Assembly: GCA_016169945.1 (NCBI GenBank)
Contig: JADLSH010000393.1
Coordinates: forward strand, 5,349,501-5,413,500
Direction: 5' to 3'
Length of the DNA: 64,000 nucleotides
From: Trachythela sp. YZ-2020
Taxonomy: Eukaryota > Cnidaria > Anthozoa > Malacalcyonacea > Clavulariidae
Below the pieces are notes generated by a model, which saw nothing but the letters and a program-made list of their open reading frames with translations, made no database searches and was not told where the DNA came from. Below, piece after piece: positions 41,640 through 52,570 of the stretch (positions are counted from its first letter, which is position 1; each line of letters opens with the position of its first letter). A program made the position numbers and the translations under genes.

Positions 41640-43978
41640 AATTTTAATTTAGAATACTAAAAATGGTAGAACGAAAGGGGATTATATAGGTCAGTTCACT
41701 TGTCATACATATAATGGGGCTAGTGTGGTCGATTATACAATTGTATCCTCAGAGATTTTGCAATCAATTAAGCATTTTACTGCATCAAATATCACAGAAT
41801 ACTCGCATCATTGCTTCCTTTCATTTACATTAGAGTTGAGCCTCGTTTTGATGCAGAGAAAGAGGGAACTTTACAATTGCTCTCACTGCCTACATCATTT
41901 GTTTGGAGTGACGATTTAAAAAATACTCTTCGTGAAAATCTTAATAATAGCAATGTTTCAAATGAGATGAATATCTTATTCGAATCGTTAAATGAGATTG
42001 ATTCATTAGTGAACGAATTTACTTGAGTTATAGTTAACGTTTCGAGAAATGTCGTAAAGACTAGGAATAGGCAAACACAAAAAAAGAAATGGAAAAACAC
42101 AATCCAAAAACAGAGATGGTTTAACACAAGTTGTCTCAAATAAAAAATTTAGGTAGGTTACTCTCAAGATACCCTAATGACCCTTTTTTGAGACATAAGT
42201 TTTTTTCCACAAAAAAAGATTATAAGCGACTCACTAAACGGCTCAAAAGAAACTTCCAAAGCGAAATGTTAAACAAGATTCAAGGAATGGAAGAACATAA
42301 TGCGAAGGAGTTTTGGAAATTAGTAAATTCCATAAAATCGAGTAAATTGTCAGGTTCATTAGGAGACATATCACCAGTAGTGTGGCATAACTATTTCAAA
42401 GAATTAAACAAAGATAAGACAGATCCTGAGAATTGTAGCGACGAGGCTCAATTTGTCAGAAATTATCAGCTTTGGGACATTAATTCGAATGAGATATTGG
42501 ACTCACCAATTTCTCTAGAAGAAATCTATTCATCAGCTAAAAAACTCAAAAACAAAAAGGCCAGTGCTGGGGATTAGTAATGAAATAATTAAGATTGCAG
42601 TGGAGGTCTTTGCGCTATACTTTGTGAAGCTCTTTAACTTAATTTTTTCAGGTGGGGTTTTTTCCTCGGTCATGGTCCGAAGGTTACATAGTACCCATTT
42701 ATAAGGGAGGTTGTCGTTTAGATCCTGAAAATTACAGGGGAATATGTATAAGCAGTTGCTTAGGTAAATTCTTTACTTTAATTCTAAATTCCCGTTTTAA
42801 CACTTTTTTGGAGAGAAATTATATTTTAAATAAATCTCAAATTGGGTTCAGATGTGGTTTCAGAACATCTGATCACATACTTGTACTAAAAACATTCATT
42901 GATTCATACAAGAGTCACAAAAGGCCGCTATTTGCGTGCTTTATAGACTTTCGGAAGGCTTATGATAGCGTTTGGAGAGAAGGTTTGTTCTTTAAACTCA
43001 TTCAATATGGTTGTAGCAAAAGTTTTGTTCGTGTATTACTCCGTATGTATCCTTCTGTTAGGGCAGCAGTCAAACTCAATGAAGGAGTTACACCTTTCTT
43101 TTCTTCTAACATTGGGCTCAAACAGGGGTGCAACCTTAGCCCAACTTTGTTCAATGTTTTTATAAATGATATTCCTGAATTATTTATCTCAAAAGATTGT
43201 GATCCGGTGTATCTGGGAGAAACGAAAGTGAATTGTTTACTTTATGCTGATGACCTAGTACTTACACAGTCTGAGTCTGGGTCTGGAAGTAAATAAAGTT
43301 CTAATCTTTGGAAGTAAATCTCAAAGGCGACTGTATATTACGTCGAATTGGTCTTTTGGTGGAGATTTATTAGAATGCGTTGATGAATACCCTTACTTAG
43401 GAATTACATTTCATTATGGTGGGGGTTTTAAACTTGCATGAAAGAGGATGCATAATAAGGCACTGCAGGCCTACCACAGTGTTTTCAAAAAGTTTTCCAA
43501 TGTGGATAGGGTTCCAGTTAAGGTGCTGTTAAAACTATTTTCAATTCTCGTTTCCCCGATTCTATTATATTGTTGTGAGATATGGGGAGTGTATACTTTA
43601 GGTAGATTGACAATGACCGATATGTTCAAGAACAAAATTTTTAGGGTGGTTTCAGATATTGATAAACTACATTTAAAGTTCTGTAAACGTATCTTAGGGG
43701 TCCATTCTAAATCTACCAATGTAGCAGTGTTGACTGAACTAGGCAGAATGCCGATGATTGTGCAAGTTTCAACCTTAGTTCTCAAATGCTGATTGTGCGA
43801 TAATGAGATTCAATCTAAAAGTGATATTAATAATTTAGCTAAAGCTATTAAAAATGAATTATGTAAGAGATATAATACCATAGGAAAGATCAGATTCAAC
43901 AGTGTAGCAAATTACGAATCTTAAACCTTGTAAAACCAAACTTGGATTTTGAAAGTTATTTGTCCACGGTCAAAAATG
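41640..43978 (+). pseudogene. I/Nimb-like non-LTR ORF2, endonuclease end and RT
   Basis: The end of the APE endonuclease (GASVVDYTIVSSEILQSI, with the usual SDH block altered to SHH), then KKDYKRLTKRLKRNFQSEML, EFWKLVNSIKSSK. RT blocks: SEGYIVPIYKGG, NYRGICISSCLGKFFTLILN, SQIGFRCGFRTSDHILVL, LFACFIDFRKAYDSVWREGL (first Asp), GLKQGCNLSPTLFNVFINDI, CLLYADDLVLTQSESGSG (catalytic DD) and LLYCCEIWG. It contrasts with the L2-like copies in the GLKQGC and YADDLVL blocks. The ORF is cut at 43979 by the TTAA transposon and resumes at 47899. The clade assignment is tentative. Confidence 0.7.
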
Positions 43979-44114
43979 TTAAAGTGGAAGTCAAGTCCGT
44001 TCTGCGCATCTTTTCTGCGCATTATGTGGAGGCCCTCACCATTGGAATTTTAATTGAACAACGCATGCGCATTTCGAGCATTTCGAATCGAATGTGATTA
44101 TGTATTCAAACAAC

Positions 44115-44343
44115 ATGGAGGAAGGCGAAAGCCATCCCGAAATGTTAGCGGCGAAATTGAGGGAATTAGTGTTGTTCCAACGAAGATAAAAAGGTCAAAC
44201 GAAAAAAATATTTAGCGGGAAGGGATGCGACAAAGATTTGTCTTTATCAGGAGCTATTTATGCGGTGGCGACAGGTAAAAGACGCGTTAAAAGTCAAGAC
44301 GGACAAAGAATTAGTAGCCTTGCTTAGACGAAGCAACTCCTAA
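44115..44343 (+). pseudogene. First gene of the TTAA transposon, N-terminal exon
   Basis: ATG at 44115 opens MEESGES-like acidic text, and a shift near 44190 leads to KKVKRKKYLAGRDATKICLY, FMRWRQVKDALKVKTDKELV and LLRRSNS with a stop. A donor-like CAG|GTAAG follows at 44350. The RW..VK..L.VKTDKELV.LL segment resembles N-terminal helices of transposon-borne proteins that I cannot name. The main domain is missing. Confidence 0.4.
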
Positions 44344-44658
44344 CAACCAGGTAAGAAATATAGATTGTATTGATGAATAATGTAATAATGGATAAAAGCA
44401 GTGTTTCGATGGAGATCTACAGTATCTGCTTATAATTTTGTAGTGACGCGGAAACCCAGAAGTTGAAACTTGCAGCAGCTGATCCATGAAGGATTGCAAC
44501 CAATATTACTCTAGAGCCCAAACCTTAAAAGGAAGAGCTGTTGGTATAAAGACACCAATCAAGATTTACAAACTGATTTAGGGTTTTACATAATGTCTTG
44601 ACAACCAATTGGTTCCATCAAACCATATATTAATACATTTCTGTCTTCTATACACTAT

Positions 44659-45190
44659 TATGCACTAGTCAAGTTCAAGTTTCAAGTTTCATTTACACTT
44701 GATAGTTAATTACAGTATACAAGTTCGCATTAATAATATATTGAGTAGATGGTTTATATAGAAAGTGTGCGGTGGCTAGAGGAACAAAGCTTTCAAGCTA
44801 GCCACCGCCACACTCAATTGAAACCCTGCCCCCCCCCTGAGAATATGCAGGGATATTTTAACAATTCCGGCCTAAAATTTTGTCCATTTGTTAAATTACT
44901 CAGCTTTCCAAAGTCTGGCTTTCCATCTAGTGTTCTGATCAACCATTATTAATAACAAAATGTGCTGTAAGTTACTGGAACCTGGCACAGAAGAAAGTCG
45001 TACATTAAATATCAGACTATGTGAGAGTTAATTCCCAGCCTTTGAGCCTAGCCTTTGTGTCAGTGTTATTACCCCAGATAGCAGAATAGCAATGCTTGTT
45101 AAAACTCTCTATTTTCCCTGCAAAATCATGTTAAAACCCCAGATATGCCTGAGGGTGGTGGTGGGTTTTCAATTGACTAGTGCATTATGG
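44659..45190. mobile_element. MITE family copy B, interrupted by a second insert
   Basis: Same termini as copy A (tatgcactagtcaa at 44659 and ttgactagtgcattat at about 45173-45190). After the first ~15 bp an insert of about 140 bp (44674-44813) interrupts the left end. The insert ends with a hairpin (gtgtgcggtggctag / ctagccaccgccacac, 44766-44813). The left terminal sequence then resumes with caattgaaaccctg. Confidence 0.65.
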
Positions 45191-45365
45191 TGCTGTACAG
45201 ATTCTGGGGTTCTTGATGTATGGCCAGATAATCAATAAATTAGGGATTATCCACACTTTGTCAACATTTTAAAAAGTAACCAAAGCGAGAGAAAGCGGGA
45301 GATTGTAGGGGGGGGGGGGGGTGATGGGCTATTTACTCTATTCAAAATTTATAAGAGAAAATGTG

Positions 45366-45900
45366 GGTTATTATCATTCATTAACTGGCAGTATCCTCGC
45401 ACTGGCAAGCAGGATTACATGGATTTACTGGGGGTGCACAGTACTTCACACCTCTCCTAGCCTTGGCCAAGAGGGAGGTTCCCATATCAAATCAAAATTT
45501 TGGATGTGACAGGGCATTTATCAATATAATATCAATTATCAATTATCAAGCAATTCATGGGCCTTTTTGACCATGTAGGCCATCTTATTTTTTAAACATT
45601 TTCTGACTAGATACCCCCTTGATCCTGTCCTCAGTGGTGATTCACCCTTCCCTGGTCAAAGGTCACTCCTTGCTTCATGACCAAAGCCCACTTAGCACGC
45701 CCTTATCAAACCAAGCTGGATCCACCCCTGCTGGCAAGTAAAATTGTATGGTGTTAGACAGAATAAAATACTAAAGTAGGGCGTACCCGGGTGCATTGCC
45801 AGCTAATGGGTTAACAAGAGACACTCAGTCTGGCAGATAGTTTGTTAACTCGTTAACTGGCAGTACCGTAGCACTGGCAAGTCAAATTTCATTGAAGAGG
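45366..45900. repeat. Dispersed 'TTAACTGGCAGT' repeat copies
   Basis: attaactggcagtatcctcgcactggcaag at about 45375 pairs with an inverted attgccagctaatgggttaac at about 45813-45834, giving a ~460-bp MITE-like unit. A further copy starts at 45848 (cgttaactggcagtaccgtagc). Related starts occur at 9290. Non-coding. Confidence 0.5.
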
Positions 45901-46239
45901 TTTTGCAACTGTAAAAAGTCAAGCACTATTCAACAACCTATAATTTTCACACCAGAAGATCAACATTTAAATGTATGCTTTTTTTTGAGAGTTGCAAAAA
46001 TCTATGTTTTGTATGCTTTTAAAAATTTTGATGATTGCATATGTAGCATATTTTTATAATCTAATCTAATTATACAAACAAATTTGTTCAAATAGCTAAA
46101 TGAACTGATAATTTTTTATGTAAATATATAATTATTATGTAATAATTAAAATCTATATGAATCTGTCTAACAAAAAGAAATTGTTGAACCAGAATTTACA
46201 AATACATTATACAAGTCATTTATTGTGTATTGCCAATAG

Positions 46240-46865
46240 CATTATAGTCTAGCTGGCCGGAAACCTGTATAAACTCCATTGGGAGAAGGATACCTTACTC
46301 TTATTGCAAGAACACTACAACTTGGCACCACTACCCTGTTGCCCCTGCCGAAATGCCCATGCTGCCATAGAATAAACTATATGCAGAATGCCTAAAGTGT
46401 TCATTGTTTCTGGGGTGTTCCATAACTAGAATGTCCTCTCCATACCTCATTGCAATGTCCAAAACATTTGCATACAGGACAAGCTGGTGGAACAAAGGGT
46501 TTGTTGTTATACCAGGCATAACTCTTATTGAACAAGGTTTGTTTTCATCTTGGGTGGGCATTGGTGCTAATGGCCACAAAAACACCATTCAGGACTTTTG
46601 TCTGATGGAGGGTCTGGTTGGGATGATTCATCCTGACCTTGTGCAGATTTATTGGTAATTCACCAAGTCAGAAAACGTTGCTGGCTGTCTTCTCAACAAT
46701 TCCAGTTCCAACCTTCTCAAAGCCTCCAAATTTACACTTTCAACCAAATTCCAAGTTAGCTGAAGCAAAGGGGAAATAGTATGTAACTTGTTGATGTGCA
46801 AAAAGTCTTTAGTTTGACACACCATTGAATCAGGGATGTGAACATCAACACACCCTATAAACATT
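46240..46865 (-). pseudogene. P2X7-type intracellular (ballast) domain gene of the TTAA transposon
   Basis: Minus strand from about 46865: HTISPLLQLTWNLVESVNLE, RRLELELLRRQPATF, then CFCGHC-like text in a shifted frame, PMPTQDENKPCSIRV, NPLFHQLVLYANVLDIAMRY, NNEHFRHSAYR, WQHGHFGRGNR, VPSC and IRVRYPSPNGVYTGF (46331-46240). The Cys pattern WC.C..C.PMPT..EN.CC, FR..AYR.F..W..G.LG.G.R, PSC...IR..YP...G.Y.GF is that of the zinc-binding cytoplasmic domain of P2X7 receptors. No channel part exists here. At least three shifts make this copy defective. Its role in transposition is unknown. Confidence 0.65.
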
Positions 46866-47119
46866 AAAATACATGTACAGACTGGGGTATCTTACATCAT
46901 TAATTTGATCAGTGGGTATAGAATGTGTTTACACAGTGAGTAGACACAATCACTTGAAACAACTATATACTGTAGTGGGAAAATGATATACAACTATTAA
47001 AAGTGCCATTTTAACAAAATACTATGTTATCTTCAACACATATATATGCATATGTTGAAATTAATCACAGGTACAAGTACAGATACATTGCCAATGCTAC
47101 CTGCTTGTGGGTCAGCAGA

Positions 47120-47705
47120 CGTTCTTTGGCGTTTTCCTCCACACACAATCACCCACAGCTTCTCCCATGACCTCTGGCTCTTGATCCACCACGTACGTCC
47201 CCTGGTTGTTTCTGTCGCATTTCCACAGTTGCAAGAAGATGTTTTGCCAGTTTTTCTTTGACCGCGTTCACACGACCTCTCGCTCGCTTTGCACTTGGTT
47301 CTGGGCTATCCATCTCGTCACTACTATCACGTTCTTCACCCTGAAATTATTAGACATTACAGAATTATAAATATTTTTAACAACTAAAATTCGGCAACAC
47401 TTAAATTTTTTACATTTTAATACGTACCTGCGTTTCACATTATTTGACACTTTCAGATGTTTCGAATGAATTGGTGTCGCTTTCTTGTAGATTCCGTCGA
47501 TTCAAACACGAACTTCTGCCTGGGTGGCAAACGCAAGAGCAATACTGCCCTTTTCTTTACAAGGACAAGCATGAACATACTGCCATGTTTATATACACAT
47601 TGGGAACTTGTGCAATGTCCTCGATTTCATCTACTGTGCTTCGACTTTCGTCCATTGTTGCACAATGCGGCATGGCTTTTTTGTGTTTAGCGAGGAAAGG
47701 TGGCA
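47120..47705 (-). pseudogene. 5' exons of the P2X7-domain gene
   Basis: The minus-strand ATG near 47673 begins MPHCATMDESRSTVDEIEDI. After a shift, a low-complexity acidic part (NLQESDTNSFETSESVK) leads to a donor (CGCAG|GTACGT, about 47430). The next exon, from an AG near 47340, reads GEERDSSDEMDSPEPSAKRA, RGRVNAVKEKLAKHLLATVE. This acidic plus basic N-terminal region precedes P2X7-type domains in many invertebrate proteins. The gene starts near the right TIR and reads inward. Confidence 0.5.
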
Positions 47706-47898
47706 TTTCGTTTTACTTCCCATGAACGAAGCAGGTAAAAAAATACTGTAAGTATTGTAAAAGGACCACACACAAAGTCATTTAAATCCAGGTGAGAGAG
47801 GCAAAAGGCGTCATGTAAGACGGTTATAGTGTATCAAAACAAAGGATGTAAACATTGCGCAGAACTGATGCGCAGAACAGACTTGACTTCCACTTTAA

Positions 47899-48320
47899 AC
47901 ACTGTCAAGCGGTTACAAGGTTTAGGATTCTCTGCACATACATTTCCAGTTGAAGCTGGTAGATATGCTAATATTGACTATATAAGTCACGTCTATGTCC
48001 TATTTTTGATTCAAATGATATAGGTGACAAATATCATTACTTTTCAAACTGTCAAAATTACAAGTTACAAAATCTCCAAGAAAATTTCTTGAAAGAATTA
48101 TTGGAAATCAATAGTCATTTTAGTTCACTAGGTAAATACGACATATTTCTTTATTGTATATCCATGAATGACAAGAGCATAACAAGCTGTACAGCCACAT
48201 GTAAATAAGAAATTAGTTATAGTTTATGCATGGTTGCTATTTTATATGCATAATAGTTTTGTTTTGTATTATCCTATGTACCAATATTGGTGTAATGGAA
48301 TAAATTATTATTATTATTAT
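47899..48320 (+). pseudogene. I/Nimb-like ORF2 C-terminus, 3' UTR and (ATT)n tail
   Basis: Continues the ORF broken at 43978: FSAHTFPVEAGRYANI, then in the next frame IGDKYHYFSNC, a Cys/His knuckle typical at the end of I-type ORF2 proteins. A stop at about 48206 is followed by a short 3' UTR and aataaattattattattatta (48299-48320). The tail marks the element's 3' end. Confidence 0.65.
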
Positions 48321-48850
48321 CAATGCTGTTAAAACTAAAATATCTAAAATGATAGGCATTTTATCTAAATCAAGACAATTCCTTGATAAGAAAACACTAC
48401 GACTGCTCTATAACTCTCTTATATTACCTTATTTTCAGTACTGTGCCTTTATCTGGGCTTCTACGTACAAATCCCACATAAATTCATTATTTCTTTGTCA
48501 GAAGAAAATTGTTCATATTCTCACCAACTCACCATTTCTTGCACACTCTTTACCCTTATTTAAAAGCTTACGTTTTTAAATATTTATGATATTTTTAAAA
48601 ACCAAGTTAAGTTGCTTTGTCTTCCAGCATAATAACAATATTTTACCCCAATCGATTTCCTCACTATTATTTCAAACAAGGAAATACATCACCACAATAC
48701 AAGACAAAAAAATGACCTTCATTTGTCATGTCATAAGTTATCATTTCCCATTAGAACACAAGGACCTCAAATTTGGAACCAGATCCCTCCTGTCTTTTGT
48801 GACTCCCTGAAAAGTTTTAACTATAAGTGAATCTTAAAGGGTTATTACTT
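48321..48850 (+). pseudogene. CR1/L2-like RT C-terminal fragment
   Basis: Starts in mid-protein directly after the (ATT)n tail: NAVKTKISKMIGILSKSRQF, LRLLYNSLILPYFQYCAFIW, QKKIVHILTNSPFLAHSLPL. Two shifts follow, then LSCFVFQHNNNILPQS and HKDLKFGTRSLL. These are thumb and tail blocks of an L2-like RT. Either the I-like element inserted into this older copy, or the two were joined by deletion. The 3' UTR continues to about 48918 and from 49222 to about 49330. Confidence 0.7.
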
Positions 48851-48921
48851 GTCTCAATAGTTATTTCCCTTTTTCTTTTTCACTATGATCATGTACTTTG
48901 TGACAACTGATTCATACATAA

Positions 48922-49218
48922 AGGCCGGTTTGCAGGTCGCGAGAAGGAGCAAATTTGTCACTGAGCATGCACGAGGGTTATTTATGGCAAATTTCATCAT
49001 TCTACTTGATTCGCAGCGACTGGCGAAAGAGTTGAAAATTTTCAACTTTTTCGCCAGTCGCCAGCAAATTAATTAAAGTTTAGCCAATCAAGAGCTAGGA
49101 TTTTTGCAAGTTTGCAAATTTTCGAGTGAATTTTAAAATGTGTAAACCCGATTCGCTATGTTCGCGCGAATAATTATCCAGTTCGTGTGACGTATTCGCG
49201 CGAACTGTAAACCGGCCT
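48922..49218. mobile_element. 297-bp Harbinger-type MITE with TAA target duplication
   Basis: Termini AGGCCGGTTTGCAGGTCGCG and the inverted CGCGAACTGTAAACCGGCCT. TAA lies at 48919-48921 and 49219-49221. A strong inner hairpin (gactggcgaaaaagttgaaa type) spans 49014-49066. It inserted in the 3' UTR of the RT fragment. It is a different family from the 26746 MITE but has the same target rule. Confidence 0.75.
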
Positions 49219-49330
49219 TAAGTGTTTGGTATTTAAAACTTCTGCTGTATGTTATATTTATCTATTTATTATAATTCATTCCTAAGCCACAGGCTTTGGC
49301 TAATTGTAATTATGTAATTAATAAACACCA

Positions 49331-49693
49331 GTTATCTTAAAAGAATTTGTGACAAGTTAAACTTTTTGTCATTTACAACTGGTGCTGCCAGTGTGGCAGG
49401 GTTCACCATGGATTGATGGAGAAATGTTTGCCTCAGCCTGCTTAAAATCTCTGCACTTGCCAGATGAAGTTCCAGTTTACGACGATTTCAAAGAAGCCAT
49501 GATGGCCAATAATAATAATAATAACGATTTAATATCAGCATATCCACAGAGTGGCTCTTCATCTGACAAGCTATCTACACTACAATACGGTGAAATATTA
49601 ATAATTTACATTAAATACTATTAAAATAGAATAGAAATATCAGTAAAAATATCATGGCTATAAAAGGCTAAAATTATTAAAAAGGTAAAAGAA
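49331..49693. other. Short region with an unassigned ORF
   Basis: An 80-codon frame at 49382-49624 (LPVWQGSPWIDGEMFASACL, with an Asn run) has no recognised family. It may be a degraded exon. A possible donor CGGTGAAAT lies near 49588. Confidence 0.25.
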
Positions 49694-50125
49694 TTATTTT
49701 ATTCGTTCATTAGCTTTGTTCATTAATATTTGTCGTACGTGTCTGATGTATATCTTGGATTCAGAACAAGATCTTACTTCTGCTGAATCCTGAAACGTTC
49801 CTTCAATTAGAGGAATCGATAACCGCGGGGCAATGGAAGATCGTAGCTGCCTTTTCGGCTCATGTTTTTCTAAACGAAGATATTCTGGCCAGGATGGGTT
49901 ATACATTGCCTGGAAAGCGCTTGTTAACAAGTGATATTGTACACGTTCATCAATGGGGAGCCAGCCCAATTTAAGGACATCTTTTTCTGTACAATAATGG
50001 TATTGATAAAACTTGCGCCAGCATTTTGCACACGTTGGAATTTCTTTTGAAGGTACTTGGCCAATCATTGAATACACCTGAATTACACCATAAAACAATC
50101 TGGTGTGTTTATTTTTGAGATTCAT
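49694..50125 (-). pseudogene. Non-LTR RT C-terminal fragment
   Basis: Minus-strand frame with VLKLGWLPIDERVQYHLLTS, FQAMYNPSWPEYLRL, RQLRSSIAPRLSIPLIEGTF and QDSAE. This WLPI.ER..Y...K...A.Y...P.YL...R..R.S...L..P....TFQDSA series is the far C-terminus of CR1/L2-type ORF2. There is no catalytic part and the upstream part is missing. Confidence 0.65.
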
Positions 50126-50639
50126 TAAATGACTGTTCCATTTTTTATTGTTTGATTTTGATGTTTGTCATTATTGGTCCATTTGGTTATCTTTTCACCA
50201 GAATCTGGTATAATGAAAACTTGAGAAACTATTGTTTGGTTTATTGCTCTACTTTGTAATGTAAGCACGCATGATTATAGAAAAAAATACAATTTTAATA
50301 AAGAAACAGTTCTATGCATCATCACCTCCTTTATTTTTATACTTCTACGTTGATTCTTCTAGAAAAGAAAAGCCAGAACATCCAAGAGAATATCAATTCC
50401 ATAGTTATCACTCACACCTTGTTTGGCTTGGTTGTTTAACTATTAAGAAGCAAATGTCTCCTCTTTACCAGTAAAATCGTTTGGCATTAGACAGAAGTTA
50501 ACCCATTAGGAAACAATGTGAATCAGTGTTCTATTTACTTGTCTTACACTCCCTAACGTTGGACAATTTGCCTCGCCAAGGGGGGAACCTAGCATATGAT
50601 GCATGATTTAGAGTGTATTATCAAGTATATACTCGGGTA

Positions 50640-50900
50640 ACAGTGTTACAAGTGTTACACTATCTTTATTTAGGGATAGAGGAAGGGGTGGGATGGGTAG
50701 AGGTTGGGTAGGAGTAGGGGGGGTGGTAGGGCTGGAGCAGGGGTAGGGTGTGTAACACTATGTAACACTGTGTAACACTGTGTAACAGACTGTGTAACAG
50801 ACTGTGTAACAGACTGTGTAACAGACTGTGTAACAGACTGTGTAACAGACTGTGTAACATTGTTTAATGCTGTCTAACACTTGTAACAGTGTTACAAGTG
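50640..50900. repeat. 12-bp tandem array (tgtgtaacagac) within a GTTACA-rich block
   Basis: Six to seven 12-bp units at about 50770-50858, preceded by three 10-bp actgtgtaac units. The block is bordered by similar aacagtgttacaagtg sequences (50640-50655, 50884-50900) and a G-rich stretch (50690-50750). Confidence 0.75.
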
Positions 50901-51137
50901 AGTGCCATAATATAGCCACTCTAAATTGTGCATGGTATAATCTTAATGGTTAATATGTTAGCGTGAGCAAAACATTAATTACTGCCTTCTGTAATACAAA
51001 CAAAGTTGCTTAGTCATTTTGGTAACACGGCTATTGTAGTTGAAATAACACAAAGCAACAACAAGAAAGATAAAATTGTTATTTCAACTTTGATATAAGG
51101 CCAATAAACACAAGGCTGCAATCAGCTTTAATCGTAG
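50901..51137. other. Spacer before the second P/C2H2 transposon
   Basis: No gene recognised. An inverted pair gttgaaataacac / gttatttcaac lies at 51037-51092. Confidence 0.35.
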
Positions 51138-51355
51138 TTAATGTAGCGAGAGGGTTTGGAAGGGCGGCAAACTTCAAAGTGACACCGATTCATTTACATA
51201 TCATGTTGCAAAAGTATGTCACATTAATTTTATAGTGCATCAAACCGGAAATTCATAATAGAATCTTGTAGAAAATAGAGGGATTTTCGTTAACAATCGC
51301 GATTTTCTCGCTACATACGAACTCTGTGGAGTATAGGTTTTTAGACCTTAATGAT

Positions 51356-51845
51356 ATGGATGAGGAGAGTTCTCTGGCGTTTGGTGAAAGCAAAGAAAGC
51401 TTTGACTTCTCTTTTAACGACGATTTTGGACAAACTGTGCCATTGCTCGATATGAACGTTGCAGAAGTGCTGTTCTAGATACAAAACTCGTATGAAGAGG
51501 TGAGCTTAAAATCAAGAAAAATGTAGCCATGATCTTTCAATAACCTTACCTCTAACTTATCTTTAATCTGCTTCTCTAGGTTGAAGGAAATAAGAAGTTC
51601 CCTTGCGAGTTCTGTGCGGAAATTTGCAAATCAAAGGGTGGCCACACAAAGCATTAACAAAATCAAACACATGGCCGAATTGGGGGAGAGTATTTCAGCG
51701 AATGTTGCCCTTATTACACTCGAGAAAACTAGGTCCATCATACGTGATATTGCTCGATGTTTGACTGACGAGAAATTATTAAGCTGGAACCAAGTGAGTC
51801 ATTTGTTTCATCTTGCAAAACTTGGCGGTCTCACTTTCCTCCCCT
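51356..51845 (+). pseudogene. C2H2 zinc-finger gene of the second P/C2H2 transposon
   Basis: Exon 1 runs 51356-51499 (MDEESSLAFGESKESFDFSF, acidic), with a TAG at 51476-51478 and a donor GAG|GTGAGC. The acceptor AG is at 51578-51579. Exon 2, from 51580, reads VEGNKKFPCEFCAEICKSKG, the first half of a C2H2 finger close to that at 3173-4315, then a shift at the second His. The following helix (LEKTRSIIRDIARCLTDEKL) matches the same position in the first copy (DGLISIVDKVKSKITEEGYW) in spacing. The gene ends near 51845, far short of the 380 residues of the first copy. Confidence 0.65.
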
Positions 51846-51885
51846 GAGGTATGGTATTGCTGAAGAGCTTGGGCAACTGTGTTAC

Positions 51886-52570
51886 TTAACACCTGAACCA
51901 CAAAACTTTCATCTTTGAAAAGGACTTTAGTTGGATATGCTCCATGGTTAATTTAGGAAGTTGATGTAATCCTAAATCAAGATCTGAATAGTACAGTGTG
52001 GAAATATGTTCCCATAGCATGTACTTGTTGTTGTTCCACAAGTAACGGGTTCGTTTGCCACTGCCAGAATTAAAAAGACAGTTTCTTGCTGTCTTCAATA
52101 AATGTGAGTTTGCATGTTCATTTTTGTCAAGGCCTTCACAAACATCATACGATTGTAGGTTGGATAAAATGGTAGAGATGGTGGTATGTTTTACTGATCG
52201 CTTCAATTCAATGTAGATAGCATGATTATTAGGTAGAAACCAATTATACACAGCTACAGAAAAATCAAGCCCAGAGGTAGCTGAGACAGTTAATTTGGGC
52301 AAGGTAAACATTGCGTTCCAGAATTCAAACATGGCACTGTCCTCATTTTCTATTTTCAGCCATCCCTTCATCTTTAGGTCTTGAATTCTCGCCTGAAAAC
52401 TTTCATGGTTGTGGTACACCACAGGTTTATCTAGTTGGTGTCGAACAAACTCTCACCGTGTTGATGTTGTCGCAGTAGACACATCATGCTCTTGAGTAGT
52501 AGCACTACTTGTTGTCAAATTTAATGGTGGCGCTGCTCCAGGCTCCAATCTCTTACGTTTAGGGTCTAGA
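51886..52570 (-). pseudogene. P-type transposase fragment of the second P/C2H2 transposon
   Basis: Minus strand: the linker KRKRLEPGAAPPLNL (about 52555-52510) typical after a THAP domain, then a domain with DLKMKGWLKIENEDSAMFEF, LDFSVAVYNWFLPNNHAIYI and SNLQSYDVCEGL. Next HLLKTARNCLFNSGSGKRTR, YLWNNNKYMLWEHIS and LHQLPKLTMEHI, ending FSKMK at a donor-like AAG|GTTTTG. The latter part is directly homologous to residues 290-356 of the first transposase. The RNase H core (both Asp motifs) is absent, so this copy is defective. Confidence 0.7.

Larger units (their letters stand above)
43983..47894. mobile_element. 3.9-kb DNA transposon with TTAA flanks and ~40-bp TIRs
   Basis: The left end AGTGGAAGTCAAGTC, then GTTCTGCGCATC, is mirrored at the right end with very few changes over about 40 bp. 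TTAA lies at 43979-43982 and 47895-47898. Removing the element joins the two halves of the I/Nimb-like ORF, which confirms the boundaries. It carries a + gene at the left end and a minus-strand multi-exon gene with a P2X7-type domain from the right end. TTAA targets are used by Kolobok and piggyBac. Kolobok is my best guess, but no catalytic transposase domain is recognisable here. Confidence 0.8.
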
